The notes under the pieces: generated by a model
Database searches by the model: none
The model's input: the letters and a program-made list of their open reading frames with translations, nothing else
Told to the model about the DNA's origin: nothing
Shown here: positions 45,789-54,783 of the stretch, piece after piece
How the letters are laid out: every line of letters begins with the position of its first letter
Numbering within the stretch: position 1 is the stretch's first letter
NCBI RefSeq assembly: GCF_003072505.1
Contig: NZ_NTGB01000001.1
Location: 1,061,319-1,125,318, forward strand
Reading direction: 5' to 3'
Source: Polynucleobacter rarus
Lineage (GTDB): Bacteria; Pseudomonadota; Gammaproteobacteria; Burkholderiales; Burkholderiaceae
DNA length: 64,000 nt
Translations under genes and position numbers: made by a program

Positions 45789-48083
45789 ATGGAAAAAAAG
45801 CAATTTAGCGTTATTGAAGCCAGTATTGCGGATATTCAACAAGCAATTTGTGCAGGAGAAGTGACTTGCACTCAAATCGTTTTGCAGTATATTGAAAGAG
45901 CAAAAAAATACAATGGCCCTTCTAGCTTATTGGTCACAAAAGATGGTGCTAAGCTATCGCCACAACAGGGTGTAACAAGAGCTGGAAGTCCTATTCAGTT
46001 CCCCCTTGAAACACTCGCAGCCTCAGAATTATTACCTAATTTGGATGAATATCAAGGTCCACCCTTAGAGTTTGGACGCATGGAGTCAACAGCTTCAGAT
46101 CATCAAGTTGTACAACAATTTGGCATGATTGTGGGCAAAGATAATGCAGGTCAATTAAATACCTTGGCCACCTTAAATATTCGTGGCGAGCGCTCTGTTA
46201 CCTGTAAGGGAGAGTTTGACTTACATCCAAGTTTAGGTAGTCTGCCACCTGGCGCGCCTCCTGTTTGTGAAATGTTTCGTCACTTTCCAGATGCCATTGA
46301 GCAAGCAAAGGCTCTAGATGATCAATACGGCAGTAATCCACCGTTAGATCAACTACCACTTTACGGCGTTGTGTTCTCTTTTAAAGATGCTTTCGATACC
46401 AAAGATATGCGATCAACGGGTGGTGGTGACGCAAAATATGACATCGATTTTCCAGCCAAAGATCACATTTTGGTTGACCAGTTAAGGAAAAAAGGCGCTA
46501 TTATTTACGCCAAAGCCACCATGACTGAATACAACGGCCGTGCTGGTGATCCAGGGGGTAAAAACTTTCCTGAAAAAGTCTTACCATCCGTACTTGGTTA
46601 TCAGCGCTCAACATGGGCTGGTAATCCCTCGAACCCTTATGACACGACCAGGTCAGCCTCCTTAGGGTCAAGCTCTGGGTCAGGTGTATCTGTAAGTGCG
46701 AATTTAGTAACAGCAAGCCTTGGTGAAGAGACAAGGCAATCTACCCGAGGTCCTTCCAATCATAATTCTGTAGCACTTATCCTGCCACATAAAGCCATGC
46801 TTGGCTTTGATGGTGGAGCCATTGGTGCTGACATTTATTGTGACAGGACAGGTATCCTTGCTAAATCTTTAGACGACTGTGCAAGGATTTTGGATGCATT
46901 AAAAGACCCAGAAAATGGTTATTACGATCCAAGAGATCCTTACACAACTGTCCCCCGTTCGAGCGTTTTACCTGCTTATTCGCCATTTATTAAAAAAGAA
47001 GTTCATGATCAAGAACTTGCTGGTAAACGTATTGGCGTCATTCGAGAATCCATGCTAAATCCGGGGATCTTAGCTGTAACGCCCATCATTACAGCTGTCA
47101 GTCAAGAAATTAAGGATGTACTGGGTAAAAAATTAGGTGCAACCTTAGTCGAGTCTCGCGATGCTCTATGGACTCCTGATCCAGAGTGTGAGCAGATGAC
47201 CATTGATTTTCAAAAGTCTTTGGCCAGACTCGTACCAATCTTTATGCCGGATATTCTATTTCGACTAACCCCTTCAGGCGAACCGTTGTTTCCAGAGTTT
47301 GCAAGCGCAATTAAAAAAACTGAATTTGCACCAGGTCAATTTTTTGGTAGTGGTGATTTAGATCCAATGGATTACTTAGTTCTGTTGGCAGATTTAAACA
47401 TTGCTATTCCGAAGAATTTAACGATTGCTACGGTTCAAGATGAAATTTTGGCAAATAGCTTTAGATTTCATATCAGCCAGTACTTAAGTAGACGTGTTCA
47501 AGATTGGAAAGACCAAGGTTATACGGAAAAATTGAATAACTGGGCACATCTGAATGAGCGTTCTAAATATTGGGGTGATGATCAACGCAGTGCTTTCAAG
47601 AACTGGGAAGAAACGTCAGATCCTAGAAATCCATTAGGTGGCCGCCAAGGAATTGATGAACGTATTATGCTCAGAGAACTACTCAGACGCGTTGATATGA
47701 TGGTCCTTTTAGAAAATAAATTAGATGTATTTGTCAGACTGCACTCTGCATTACCTCCAGCCAAAATTGGCTGGCCAGATGAACCTGGACTGATTAACCA
47801 CCTGCGTAATGAAATTACCTTTGGACCGAATGCGGGTTTAACGGAAATTTTGGTCCCAGCTGGTTACGTCCGACAAGCCTACGATGCAAAGTTTCAACTC
47901 AGTCCTGATAAAAAGAAATATGTTGGCCAATCTGTCGAGATACCAACTGAAATCCCCTACCCTGGCTTGCCATTTTCTCTCGTATTTAGAGCAGAGCCCG
48001 GTAAGGAAGATACGCTTTTAGAAATTGCATCTGCTTATGAAAAGGCGTCTCATCGCAGAGTATCACCACCCAATTTCCAATAA
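45789..48083 (+). CDS. Large amidase-signature family hydrolase
   Basis: A 764-residue amidase-signature protein, much longer than the usual 450-500. The Ser-cisSer-Lys triad is readable: Lys199 (FSFKDAF), Ser295 in LGSSSGSGVSV and Ser318. Around the nucleophile, however, the usual GTDTGGSIR is replaced by GEETRQSTRG, so the oxyanion-loop glycines are Arg-Gln. About 100 extra residues lie before Lys199 and more at the C-terminus (RDPRNPLGGRQGIDERI region). No signal peptide. It begins with a good Shine-Dalgarno (CGGAGAC) and lies before a Mo-hydroxylase operon; an amide or carbamate substrate is likely but unproven. Confidence 0.85.
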   Translation: MEKKQFSVIEASIADIQQAICAGEVTCTQIVLQYIERAKKYNGPSSLLVTKDGAKLSPQQGVTRAGSPIQFPLETLAASELLPNLDEYQGPPLEFGRMESTASDHQVVQQFGMIVGKDNAGQLNTLATLNIRGERSVTCKGEFDLHPSLGSLPPGAPPVCEMFRHFPDAIEQAKALDDQYGSNPPLDQLPLYGVVFSFKDAFDTKDMRSTGGGDAKYDIDFPAKDHILVDQLRKKGAIIYAKATMTEYNGRAGDPGGKNFPEKVLPSVLGYQRSTWAGNPSNPYDTTRSASLGSSSGSGVSVSANLVTASLGEETRQSTRGPSNHNSVALILPHKAMLGFDGGAIGADIYCDRTGILAKSLDDCARILDALKDPENGYYDPRDPYTTVPRSSVLPAYSPFIKKEVHDQELAGKRIGVIRESMLNPGILAVTPIITAVSQEIKDVLGKKLGATLVESRDALWTPDPECEQMTIDFQKSLARLVPIFMPDILFRLTPSGEPLFPEFASAIKKTEFAPGQFFGSGDLDPMDYLVLLADLNIAIPKNLTIATVQDEILANSFRFHISQYLSRRVQDWKDQGYTEKLNNWAHLNERSKYWGDDQRSAFKNWEETSDPRNPLGGRQGIDERIMLRELLRRVDMMVLLENKLDVFVRLHSALPPAKIGWPDEPGLINHLRNEITFGPNAGLTEILVPAGYVRQAYDAKFQLSPDKKKYVGQSVEIPTEIPYPGLPFSLVFRAEPGKEDTLLEIASAYEKASHRRVSPPNFQ

Positions 48084-48092
48084 TTAATTGGC

Positions 48093-48117
48093 AGCCATGG
48101 GGAAAATCCTCATGGCT
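48093..48117 (+). other. Intercistronic hairpin between amidase and Mo-hydroxylase genes
   Basis: AGCCATGGGGA pairs with TCCTCATGGCT (one G-U) across a 3-base AAA loop, a stable stem. It is followed by AGCAAGCTTTTC, a weak T-run. It may terminate some amidase transcripts or stabilise a processed end, giving different levels of amidase and hydroxylase. Confidence 0.5.
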
Positions 48118-48163
48118 AGCAAGCTTTTCATCCTGTATCGTAAAGACATTCAAAGGAGACAAT

Positions 48164-48634
48164 ATGCCGAAGTATCAACTTAATATCGATGGGAATCTTA
48201 AAGCAGTCGAAGTACCTGCTGATCAACCATTACTCTATACCCTTACCGACCAACTAAAAATGAAAGGTCCTAAGTTTGGCTGTGGACTAGCTCAGTGTGG
48301 TTCTTGTACCGTAATCATTAACGGTAATGCAGTGAGATCTTGTGTGATGCCGACAAGTACTGCGGCGAATAGCAAAATCAGAACACTGGACGGTTTAGCT
48401 AAAAATGGCAAACTTCATCCCATGCAAACAGCTTTTGTTGAAGAGAATGCTGCGCAATGCGGATATTGCACCAATGGTTGGATCATGCAATCCATCGCAC
48501 TCCTCGAAAACAATCCCAAAGCTTCAGATGAGCAAATCATCAATGGTTTATCCAATGTTCAGTGCCGCTGTGGCACGCAAATCGCTATTTTAAGAGCCGT
48601 TAAAAAAGCGCGTGACCAAATGGCAATGGCTTAA
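48164..48634 (+). CDS. 2Fe-2S subunit of a molybdenum hydroxylase (IorA-like)
   Basis: A 156-residue small subunit carrying two [2Fe-2S] clusters. The plant-type cluster uses Cys40, Cys45, Cys48 and Cys60 (FGCGLAQCGSCTV); the second uses Cys99, Cys102, Cys134 and Cys136 (QCGYCTNG, CRCGT). It passes electrons from the Mo centre of the adjacent large subunit. The start has a strong Shine-Dalgarno (AAAGGAGAC). No FAD subunit gene is present, which matches the isoquinoline 1-oxidoreductase type rather than the xanthine dehydrogenase type. Confidence 0.94.
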   Translation: MPKYQLNIDGNLKAVEVPADQPLLYTLTDQLKMKGPKFGCGLAQCGSCTVIINGNAVRSCVMPTSTAANSKIRTLDGLAKNGKLHPMQTAFVEENAAQCGYCTNGWIMQSIALLENNPKASDEQIINGLSNVQCRCGTQIAILRAVKKARDQMAMA

Positions 48635-48643
48635 GGATAAATC

Positions 48644-50935
48644 ATGAAAAATTTTCAATTAAATCGTCGTGAATTTTTGCAAAGCTCATCCGCTTTAGTC
48701 ATTGGTGTTTCGGGAATCTTGCCAAGTATCGAAGCTAATGCGCAAAATCAAGCTGCTCCTAAAGTACTCGGACCTAATCCATCCGCTTTAGATACCTGGA
48801 TCAAAATTGGTGCAGATGGGAATGTAATCATTAATTCCGGAAAAATGGACTGTGGACAAGGCTTAGATGTTGCTTATGCCATGATTGCAGCTGAGGAATT
48901 AGATGTTCCACTGAGTAGTGTTATGGTGAATTTTGGCGACACAAGAATATCCGCGAATCAAGGTGGCGGTAGCGCCTCGTCTGGAATCCGCCAAGGTGCG
49001 GTCCCGATTCGTAACGCTGCAGCTGAAGCAAAGCGTATTTTAGTTGGACTTGCTTCGAAGGAACTCAATACGCCAGTTGATCAACTGCAAGTAGTTGCTG
49101 GCAAAGTATTCAATAAAAATAATCCTTCTCAACAAATTACCTATGCTCAACTTATCGGCAATAAAAATTTCTCAACCTCTCTAGAATGGAACAAACGGAT
49201 TGGCAATGACATGAATGTCACTGGTCTAGCTAAGCCTAAGTCTCCTAGTGAGTACAAATTAGTGGGTCAATCACACGGCAGAAGAGATATTCTGAATGTG
49301 GTCAATGCCTCAGAGCACTTTACGGCACATATCAGACCCGATAATTTATTGCATGCTAGAGGTATTCGACCACCCGTAGCAGGTTCCTCCCCGATCATGA
49401 TTGATGAAAAATCGATAGCGTCCATTCCGGGTGTTCGAGTATTTCGTGAAGGTAGCTTTGTGGCGGTAGTTGCAAAGACGGAGTGGGATGCAGTCAGAGC
49501 TGCAAAAGCATTAAAGATTGAGTGGTCTGAAGTCAATCATCCATTCCCGGGTGGAGAAAAAAATGTCTTCAATTACATTAAAGATGCAAAACCAACCTTC
49601 ACAAATGCAGTACCCATGTTTTTCGGTAAAAAAGAATTCAACGCCGAGCCAACTTTAGCGGCCTTAAAGACCTCCGCCAAAGTGATTGAAGCGGAGTACT
49701 TTGCACCCTTTCAATCCCATGCTCGTTTTGCGCCTTCCTGTGGTGTCGTTGATGTGAAGAAAGATCAAACGCAAATTTGGACAGATACACAAAAACCACA
49801 TTATCAAAGAGAAGGTATAGCCAAATTCTTAAAGCTTGCTCCTGAAACGGTAGAAGCGAAGTGGATGCATGGTGCGGGCTCATATGGGCGAAGTGACGCA
49901 GATGAGGCTCCATATGAAGCAGCGCTCTTATCCAAATGCTTTGGACAACCAGTGAGAGTTCAATGGTCTAGGGAGGAAGGAACAGCCTGGGACCCGAAAG
50001 CACCAGCCGCAATTATGTCAATGAAAGCAGGTATTGGAAACAATAATGAGATAACGGCTTGGTTATTTAAGGCGAAAGGATTCAATGGCTGGGATGTGAA
50101 ATTTAATGCCGAGAGTCCAGAGCATACATTAGTTGGAATGCAAACAGGCCATAAAAAATGGACTGCGTTTAACTTTAACATTCCGGAAGAAAGTTATAAA
50201 TTCCCAAATCATGTCCACTGGTGGGAAACAGTACCCTCTTATTTAAATCAAGCATCCCCGCTGAGAACAGCTCACTTAAGAGCACCTCAAGAAATGCAAA
50301 CCCGCTTTGCTCAAGAGTGTTTTATCGATGAAGTTGCGCATGCTACGAAAATTGATCCCGTTGACTTCAGAATGAAGCATATTCAGGAGCCTCGTGAAAA
50401 AGATGTTCTGAAGGCGGTAGCTGACAAATTTAATTGGTCCACAAAAACCAATAGGAAAAGTTCTGGAGATTTACAAGTTGGTCGTGGTGTCGCTTTATAT
50501 AACGGTTATCAGTCTTACGCTGCGGTTGGTTGTGAAGTCGAAGTCAATAAAAAGACCGGCAAAATTTGGGTACGTCAAATTGTGATTGCGATGGATTGTG
50601 GACTCATCATTAATCCGGCGGGTGTCAACGCGGCACTTGAAGGACAAATCATGCAAGGCATTAGCCGCGCACTGTATGAAGAAATCCATTTTGATGAAAA
50701 TAAGGTAACTAGTTTGGACTGGAATACCTATCCAATTGCAACGATTAAAGATATTCCAGGAAAAGTGGATTTGATTCTTCTTAATCGCCCGGATAAAGCG
50801 TCCGGTGGTGTTGCTGAACCTGGATTGGTTAGTATTCCTGCAGCGATTGCCAATGCCGTATTTGATGCTACAGGCGTTCGTATTCGCCAATATCCTTTAG
50901 GACCTGAAAGAGTAAAAAAAGCTTTAATGGTTTAA
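48644..50935 (+). CDS. Molybdopterin-binding large subunit, isoquinoline 1-oxidoreductase-like (IorB)
   Basis: A 763-residue Mo-cofactor subunit. The N-terminus LNRREFLQSSSALVIGV is a Tat signal with twin Arg, so the assembled enzyme is probably exported folded together with its small partner. Active-site blocks include GGGSASSGIRQGAVPIRNAA, AGSYGRSDADEAPYEAALLS and, near the end, GGVAEPGL with the likely catalytic Glu725. The true substrate (N-heterocycle, aldehyde or similar) cannot be told. It lies 9 bases after the small subunit and ends before a shared terminator. Confidence 0.93.
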   Translation: MKNFQLNRREFLQSSSALVIGVSGILPSIEANAQNQAAPKVLGPNPSALDTWIKIGADGNVIINSGKMDCGQGLDVAYAMIAAEELDVPLSSVMVNFGDTRISANQGGGSASSGIRQGAVPIRNAAAEAKRILVGLASKELNTPVDQLQVVAGKVFNKNNPSQQITYAQLIGNKNFSTSLEWNKRIGNDMNVTGLAKPKSPSEYKLVGQSHGRRDILNVVNASEHFTAHIRPDNLLHARGIRPPVAGSSPIMIDEKSIASIPGVRVFREGSFVAVVAKTEWDAVRAAKALKIEWSEVNHPFPGGEKNVFNYIKDAKPTFTNAVPMFFGKKEFNAEPTLAALKTSAKVIEAEYFAPFQSHARFAPSCGVVDVKKDQTQIWTDTQKPHYQREGIAKFLKLAPETVEAKWMHGAGSYGRSDADEAPYEAALLSKCFGQPVRVQWSREEGTAWDPKAPAAIMSMKAGIGNNNEITAWLFKAKGFNGWDVKFNAESPEHTLVGMQTGHKKWTAFNFNIPEESYKFPNHVHWWETVPSYLNQASPLRTAHLRAPQEMQTRFAQECFIDEVAHATKIDPVDFRMKHIQEPREKDVLKAVADKFNWSTKTNRKSSGDLQVGRGVALYNGYQSYAAVGCEVEVNKKTGKIWVRQIVIAMDCGLIINPAGVNAALEGQIMQGISRALYEEIHFDENKVTSLDWNTYPIATIKDIPGKVDLILLNRPDKASGGVAEPGLVSIPAAIANAVFDATGVRIRQYPLGPERVKKALMV

Positions 50936-50960
50936 CACTAAAACGATAAATTAAACTTCA

Positions 50961-51005
50961 AAGCCTAACTTATGTGAGTCAATTCACTTAAATTAGGCTT
51001 TTTTT
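50961..51005. terminator. Intrinsic terminator between convergent genes
   Basis: AAGCCTAA pairs with TTAGGCTT, with a further GTGA/TCAC pair inside, followed by a seven-base T-run. It closes the Mo-hydroxylase transcript and reaches the stop codon of the convergent Bug gene. Confidence 0.85.
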
Positions 51006-51978
51006 ATTCTGGTTCAATGCCAGCAAGCTTCACGACTTTGGCCCATTTTGCAATTTCACTGTGTATAAACGTGGCAAATTGAGCAGGTGAAGTGGTCGCA
51101 ACTTCAAAGCCTCTTTGTAACATTTGCTCTTTCACACTCGGATTTTTTAAAACTTCCATCAGGGCTTTATGAATTTGGTCAATCACTTCATTCGGGGTAC
51201 CCTTCGGTGCGTACAGACCATACCAAGTCGAAGCACTATAGCCAGGAAGCCCTGACTCAGCAATCGTTGGTAAATCCGACAAGGCGCTCGATCTGGTCTC
51301 AGAAGTCACCGCAATTGCTTTGACTTTACCTGACTTAATAAAGGGCATCGCAGCTGGAATCGTTGCAAAATAAACCTGTACTTGTCCACCGAGTAAATCG
51401 GTAATGGCAAGTCCACCACCCTTATAGGGAATATGAACCATGTCGATATTCGCCATGGAATTCATGAGAACACCTGACAAATGGGAAGACGTACCATTAC
51501 CGGCTGATGGGAAATTGATCCTACCTGGTTGTGATTTTGCTAGTTTGATTAAATCAGGAATATTTTTAATTGGAAATTCTGGGGCAGTAATTAAAACATT
51601 GGGGGTAATCCCGACGAGCGCAATCGGCACTAAATCCTTCTCTGGGTTGTAAGGCATCTTTTTAAAGATGCTCACGTTAATAGCATTGGGGCCAATATTG
51701 CCCATTAGTAATGTATATCCATTCGGTGGAGAGTGAACTACTGCATCGGTACCGATATTGCCACTTGCACCTCCTCGGTTCTCGATCGTGATATTTTGAC
51801 CTAATTGCTTGCCAAGTTCTGGGGCAATTAAGCGAGCAATAATATCTGTGCCACCACCTGGTGGATAGGCCACAACCATTTTAATTGGACGATCTGGGTA
51901 CTGTGCAAAGACGATGGATGAGTGCATCCCCAGAATAAAGATGGCTATTGCAAGCCATATTTTATTTAATTTCATCAT
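51004..51978 (-). CDS. Bug-family tripartite tricarboxylate receptor protein (TctC-like)
   Basis: A 324-residue periplasmic binding protein, second of its kind here. A signal peptide (about 1-25, ending VFAQ) precedes YPDRPIKMVVAYPPGGGTDIIARLIAPELGKQLGQ and later SQPGRINFPSAGNGTSSHLSGVL and HIPYKGGGLAITDLLGGQVQVYF. It differs enough from the 41.5 kb copy to have another ligand. It is 3 bases downstream of an oxidoreductase gene on the same strand, forming a two-gene unit; TctA/TctB are not seen. Confidence 0.93.
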   Translation of the reverse strand: MMKLNKIWLAIAIFILGMHSSIVFAQYPDRPIKMVVAYPPGGGTDIIARLIAPELGKQLGQNITIENRGGASGNIGTDAVVHSPPNGYTLLMGNIGPNAINVSIFKKMPYNPEKDLVPIALVGITPNVLITAPEFPIKNIPDLIKLAKSQPGRINFPSAGNGTSSHLSGVLMNSMANIDMVHIPYKGGGLAITDLLGGQVQVYFATIPAAMPFIKSGKVKAIAVTSETRSSALSDLPTIAESGLPGYSASTWYGLYAPKGTPNEVIDQIHKALMEVLKNPSVKEQMLQRGFEVATTSPAQFATFIHSEIAKWAKVVKLAGIEPE

Positions 51979-51981
51979 GGC

Positions 51982-53064
51982 TTAATGAGGTGTTAAATAA
52001 ACAGTTTTGCCAGTTCTAGCCGACTCTTCAATAGCCAAAGTCACGGCTAAGGTCCTAATCGCATCTCTAGGTTTAGCTAAATTACATGGCTTACCGGTGG
52101 ACAGATAATCTAGCCACGCCCTTGTTTCGTCAGCAATTGGACCTAAGAAATCCCCTAATGCCCAATCACCTGGGGTTGAGCTTTCTAGAAAAACGGTTTC
52201 GATTTTATGATCAGTTAAGTACACATGCGGAAAGCCAAGATCAGTTTGCATAATTTGATCGGTATGATCATCATTAATTAAAAGCGTGCCATGGGTACCC
52301 AACAACTCTACTCTTGCCGAGTGGCCGACAGAAGGCCATTTTTCTGGCAAAGCGTAGCTTACCCCCAAATTCAGCACAGCACCGTCCTGGCAGGTCAGAA
52401 TAGCCCAAGTAACGTCCTCAGTATCATAACCAGCAGCGTGGATAACTCCTTTTTGACCTTTGGCGAAGACTTCTACCACCGGATTGTCAGCTAATAGCCA
52501 ACCCATCAAATCAACATAATAAGTCAGTGCGTCGACGACAGGGGTCGCACCTTTATTACGTTTTAACATGGCAAAACACTGTGAACGAGAGTTGTACAAG
52601 CGCGCGCATGCACCAGTGATCACCCCTAACCTACCCTGAATAATTTGTTCTTTGGCAATCAAGTAACGGTTTTTGTAGCGCCGACTATAACCAATATGTA
52701 AATCACTGTTGAGTTGCTCTGCTTTGGCGATGACTTGTTTAGCATCTTCTTCTAACAGGGCAATGGGCTTTTCGACTAAGACAGGTACGCCGCGATCAAG
52801 AGCTGCTAATAATGGAGCAGTGTGTTCATGTTCACTGGTTGCAATGTTGATTGCATTGACTTCTGGCAAGGACATCACTTCTAAATTATCAGTAGTCCAA
52901 TAATCAGCACCAATCGTTTTAGCCAATTTTTCAGCGGCTTCAGGGTTGGCATCTGATACAGCAATAAACCTGACTGATGGATGCATTTTGGCGAGTTTCC
53001 CACGAAGGGTGCCAATTTTTCCAGAGCCGACAATGGCCAAACCAATCTCTTTTTTTTCCTGCAT
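51982..53064 (-). CDS. Gfo/Idh/MocA family oxidoreductase
   Basis: A 360-residue NAD(P)-dependent dehydrogenase. The Rossmann start LAIVGSGKIGTLRG and the substrate-coordinating VLVEKPIAL (Lys of EKP) are clear, together with a C-terminal beta-sheet domain (VTWAILTCQDGAVLNLGVSYALP). Relatives act on sugars, inositols or aromatic diols. The Bug receptor 3 bases downstream suggests uptake and oxidation of the same compound, which is inference. Confidence 0.9.
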   Translation of the reverse strand: MQEKKEIGLAIVGSGKIGTLRGKLAKMHPSVRFIAVSDANPEAAEKLAKTIGADYWTTDNLEVMSLPEVNAINIATSEHEHTAPLLAALDRGVPVLVEKPIALLEEDAKQVIAKAEQLNSDLHIGYSRRYKNRYLIAKEQIIQGRLGVITGACARLYNSRSQCFAMLKRNKGATPVVDALTYYVDLMGWLLADNPVVEVFAKGQKGVIHAAGYDTEDVTWAILTCQDGAVLNLGVSYALPEKWPSVGHSARVELLGTHGTLLINDDHTDQIMQTDLGFPHVYLTDHKIETVFLESSTPGDWALGDFLGPIADETRAWLDYLSTGKPCNLAKPRDAIRTLAVTLAIEESARTGKTVYLTPH

Positions 53065-53157
53065 GATGTCTCCACTTTTTTGTTATAGACAATATCCTAA
53101 CATGAGAGCAAAGTCTAAATAGATAAATACGAAGACTAAAAGTGAAGAAAAAAAGGA

Positions 53158-54018
53158 CTAAATTCGGCCGAATTTACCATTGTTGAAATCGTCTACGGCT
53201 TGCTCAATTTCTGCTGTGGTATTCATTACAAAGGGTCCATAACCAACAATGGGTTCGTCAATAGGCTCACCACTTAAAAATAAAGCCACTGAATCTTCTA
53301 AAGCAGTGATCGAAATTCCCTCACCATCAGAACTAAACATTAGCATCTGTGCATCCCGAGCGATCGAGCCTTCCTGAACTTGAATTGCGCCTTGCATAAT
53401 GACTAGAGAAGTATTCCACCCCTCTGGGGCAGGTATTGTGAGGCTTGTTCCTTTTTTCAAGGTAAAGTCAATTACATTCATCGGCGTAAATGTGTTCGCA
53501 GGTCCTTGATAGTGTAAATAATTTCCAGCAATGACACGACCAGTACCGGCCTCATTATCTAAAGAAAAGTTAGGGATTTGCTGATTAAAGATTGCTTGAT
53601 AGCCTGGCTTGGTCATCTTATGGATGGCGGGTAAGTTAACCCAGAGTTGTACCATCCTTAGGTTTCCACCAGTCTTTGCGAAGTTTTCAGAGTGGTATTC
53701 TTCATGCAAAATGCCCGCGCCGGCCGTCATCCACTGCACCTCTCCGGGACCAATCGTCCCCCCCTCACCAGTAGAGTCTTTATGGGATACTTCACCCTCA
53801 TAAACAATCGTAACCGTTTCAAAACCTCTATGCGGATGAGTACCAACGCCTTTGCGTTCCGTTGTAGGGGGAAATTCATGAGGGCCTGCATAATCAAGCA
53901 TCAAAAAGGGACTCATTTGCTTGCCGAGATGTTGATAAAAAAATAAGGTTCGCACTGGGAAACCGTCACCGACCCAATGCCCCCGATCATTACCTTGAAT
54001 TCCAATAAATTTTTTCAT
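53158..54018 (-). CDS. Pirin family protein (quercetinase-like cupin)
   Basis: A 286-residue bicupin. The N-terminal cupin carries GTHPHRGFETVTIVYEGEVSHKDS, with the iron-binding His pair, then GEVQWMTAGAGILHEEYH and the final Glu. The second cupin is shorter and lacks the metal motif, normal for pirins. Some pirins oxidise quercetin or modulate transcription; the role here is unknown. It lies between the oxidoreductase unit and an AT-rich gap. The start is ATG in front of KKFIGIQGNDRGHWVG. Confidence 0.92.
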   Translation of the reverse strand: MKKFIGIQGNDRGHWVGDGFPVRTLFFYQHLGKQMSPFLMLDYAGPHEFPPTTERKGVGTHPHRGFETVTIVYEGEVSHKDSTGEGGTIGPGEVQWMTAGAGILHEEYHSENFAKTGGNLRMVQLWVNLPAIHKMTKPGYQAIFNQQIPNFSLDNEAGTGRVIAGNYLHYQGPANTFTPMNVIDFTLKKGTSLTIPAPEGWNTSLVIMQGAIQVQEGSIARDAQMLMFSSDGEGISITALEDSVALFLSGEPIDEPIVGYGPFVMNTTAEIEQAVDDFNNGKFGRI

Positions 54019-54085
54019 ATCGATTAAACAAGTTATTTAATACTTGGATGATAAGTTATTCAACACAAGTAGTCTGCATTACCAA

Positions 54086-54403
54086 TTAATACTCACGATT
54101 GAGGTCAGCAATTTTTGATTCTATCTCTTTCAAGCGAGGTGTCGAACTGATTACTTTGGTTCGTAAATCCTTTTTTCTAACTTCTAAAGTTAAAAAACCG
54201 CCTAAACATAATCTATTTAAATCTTTTCTAATCGTTACGTCACTAAATTGTCCTAATTCTAAATAAAGATTCTTTAGAGTTAAATCAATACCCTTTTTTT
54301 CAAAAGTCAAAACAGTTATCAAAATCAATATTGAAAGTACCGAATTTCCTTCTTGTACCTTCTCTGCTCGAAAAAGTAATAATACAGCCTTAAGTTTTTC
54401 CAA
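54086..54403 (-). CDS. Winged-helix (MarR-like) DNA-binding protein, possible C-terminal part of a split gene
   Basis: A 105-residue frame beginning with TTG (no ATG) that reads like a MarR-type winged helix: SVLSILILITVLTF, LTLKNLYLELGQFSDVTIRKDLNRLCLGG and a wing followed by KDLRTKVISSTPR near the end. It would bind DNA as a dimer. It begins inside a longer upstream frame in another phase, described separately, so it may be only the 3' half of one broken regulator. The surrounding sequence is AT-rich and unlike the neighbours; the target is unknown. Confidence 0.45.
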   Translation of the reverse strand: MEKLKAVLLLFRAEKVQEGNSVLSILILITVLTFEKKGIDLTLKNLYLELGQFSDVTIRKDLNRLCLGGFLTLEVRKKDLRTKVISSTPRLKEIESKIADLNREY

Positions 54404-54603
54404 TTGATAACAGCCTTAGAATTGTTAAATGTAACAGTAAAATAATCAGAGAGACAACTATTCCACACCCGTTTTAATTTATCAATGAAATTTAGTTGAA
54501 GAAATTTGGAGAAATTTTTTGTATTTAGCCGATTGATATCAACTATTAAAAAATAGAATTGAGGTTTTATTCTAAAAACCTCGTTGAGTGGATGATATAG
54601 CAA
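54086..54603 (-). pseudogene. Split regulator: two overlapping frames, one apparent ancestral gene
   Basis: Frame one (54603 to 54325) holds DINRLNTKNFSKFLQ and RVWNSCLSDYFTVTFNNSKAVINW; frame two (54403 to 54086) holds EKLKAVLLLFRAEKVQEG and the winged helix. One lost base near 54399 would join INW directly to EKLKAV, giving about 172 residues. Alternatively, the direct repeats ACAGCCTTA at 54384-54392 and 54410-54418 lie 26 bases apart; removing one period also restores a single frame of about 163 residues. A sequencing error is possible. Neither frame has an ATG start. Confidence 0.4.
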
Positions 54604-54783
54604 ATTAAAAAATGTATTTTTTAACTAGTCGAAAGAATCGATGAGGTTTATCAGTAGTTAATCTAAGTGACATTGATGAGGAAAATGAACTCATCAAAAC
54701 AGCTATTATTTAACTTCAATTGCTGATATTAATAGAGTTAAAGCTATTGATAATCCTAGAAAATTGAATTAAATTTGCGCTGA
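54604..54783. other. AT-rich gap without gene
   Basis: I see no coding frame, RNA or clear terminator in this 180-base stretch between the split regulator and the radical-SAM gene. Base composition is visibly more AT-rich than the flanks. Confidence 0.4.

Noticed and set aside
50495..50890. Minus-strand frame of 131 codons opposite the Mo hydroxylase
   Set aside because: Antisense to the conserved C-terminal domain including the catalytic Glu region; no motif or start signal.
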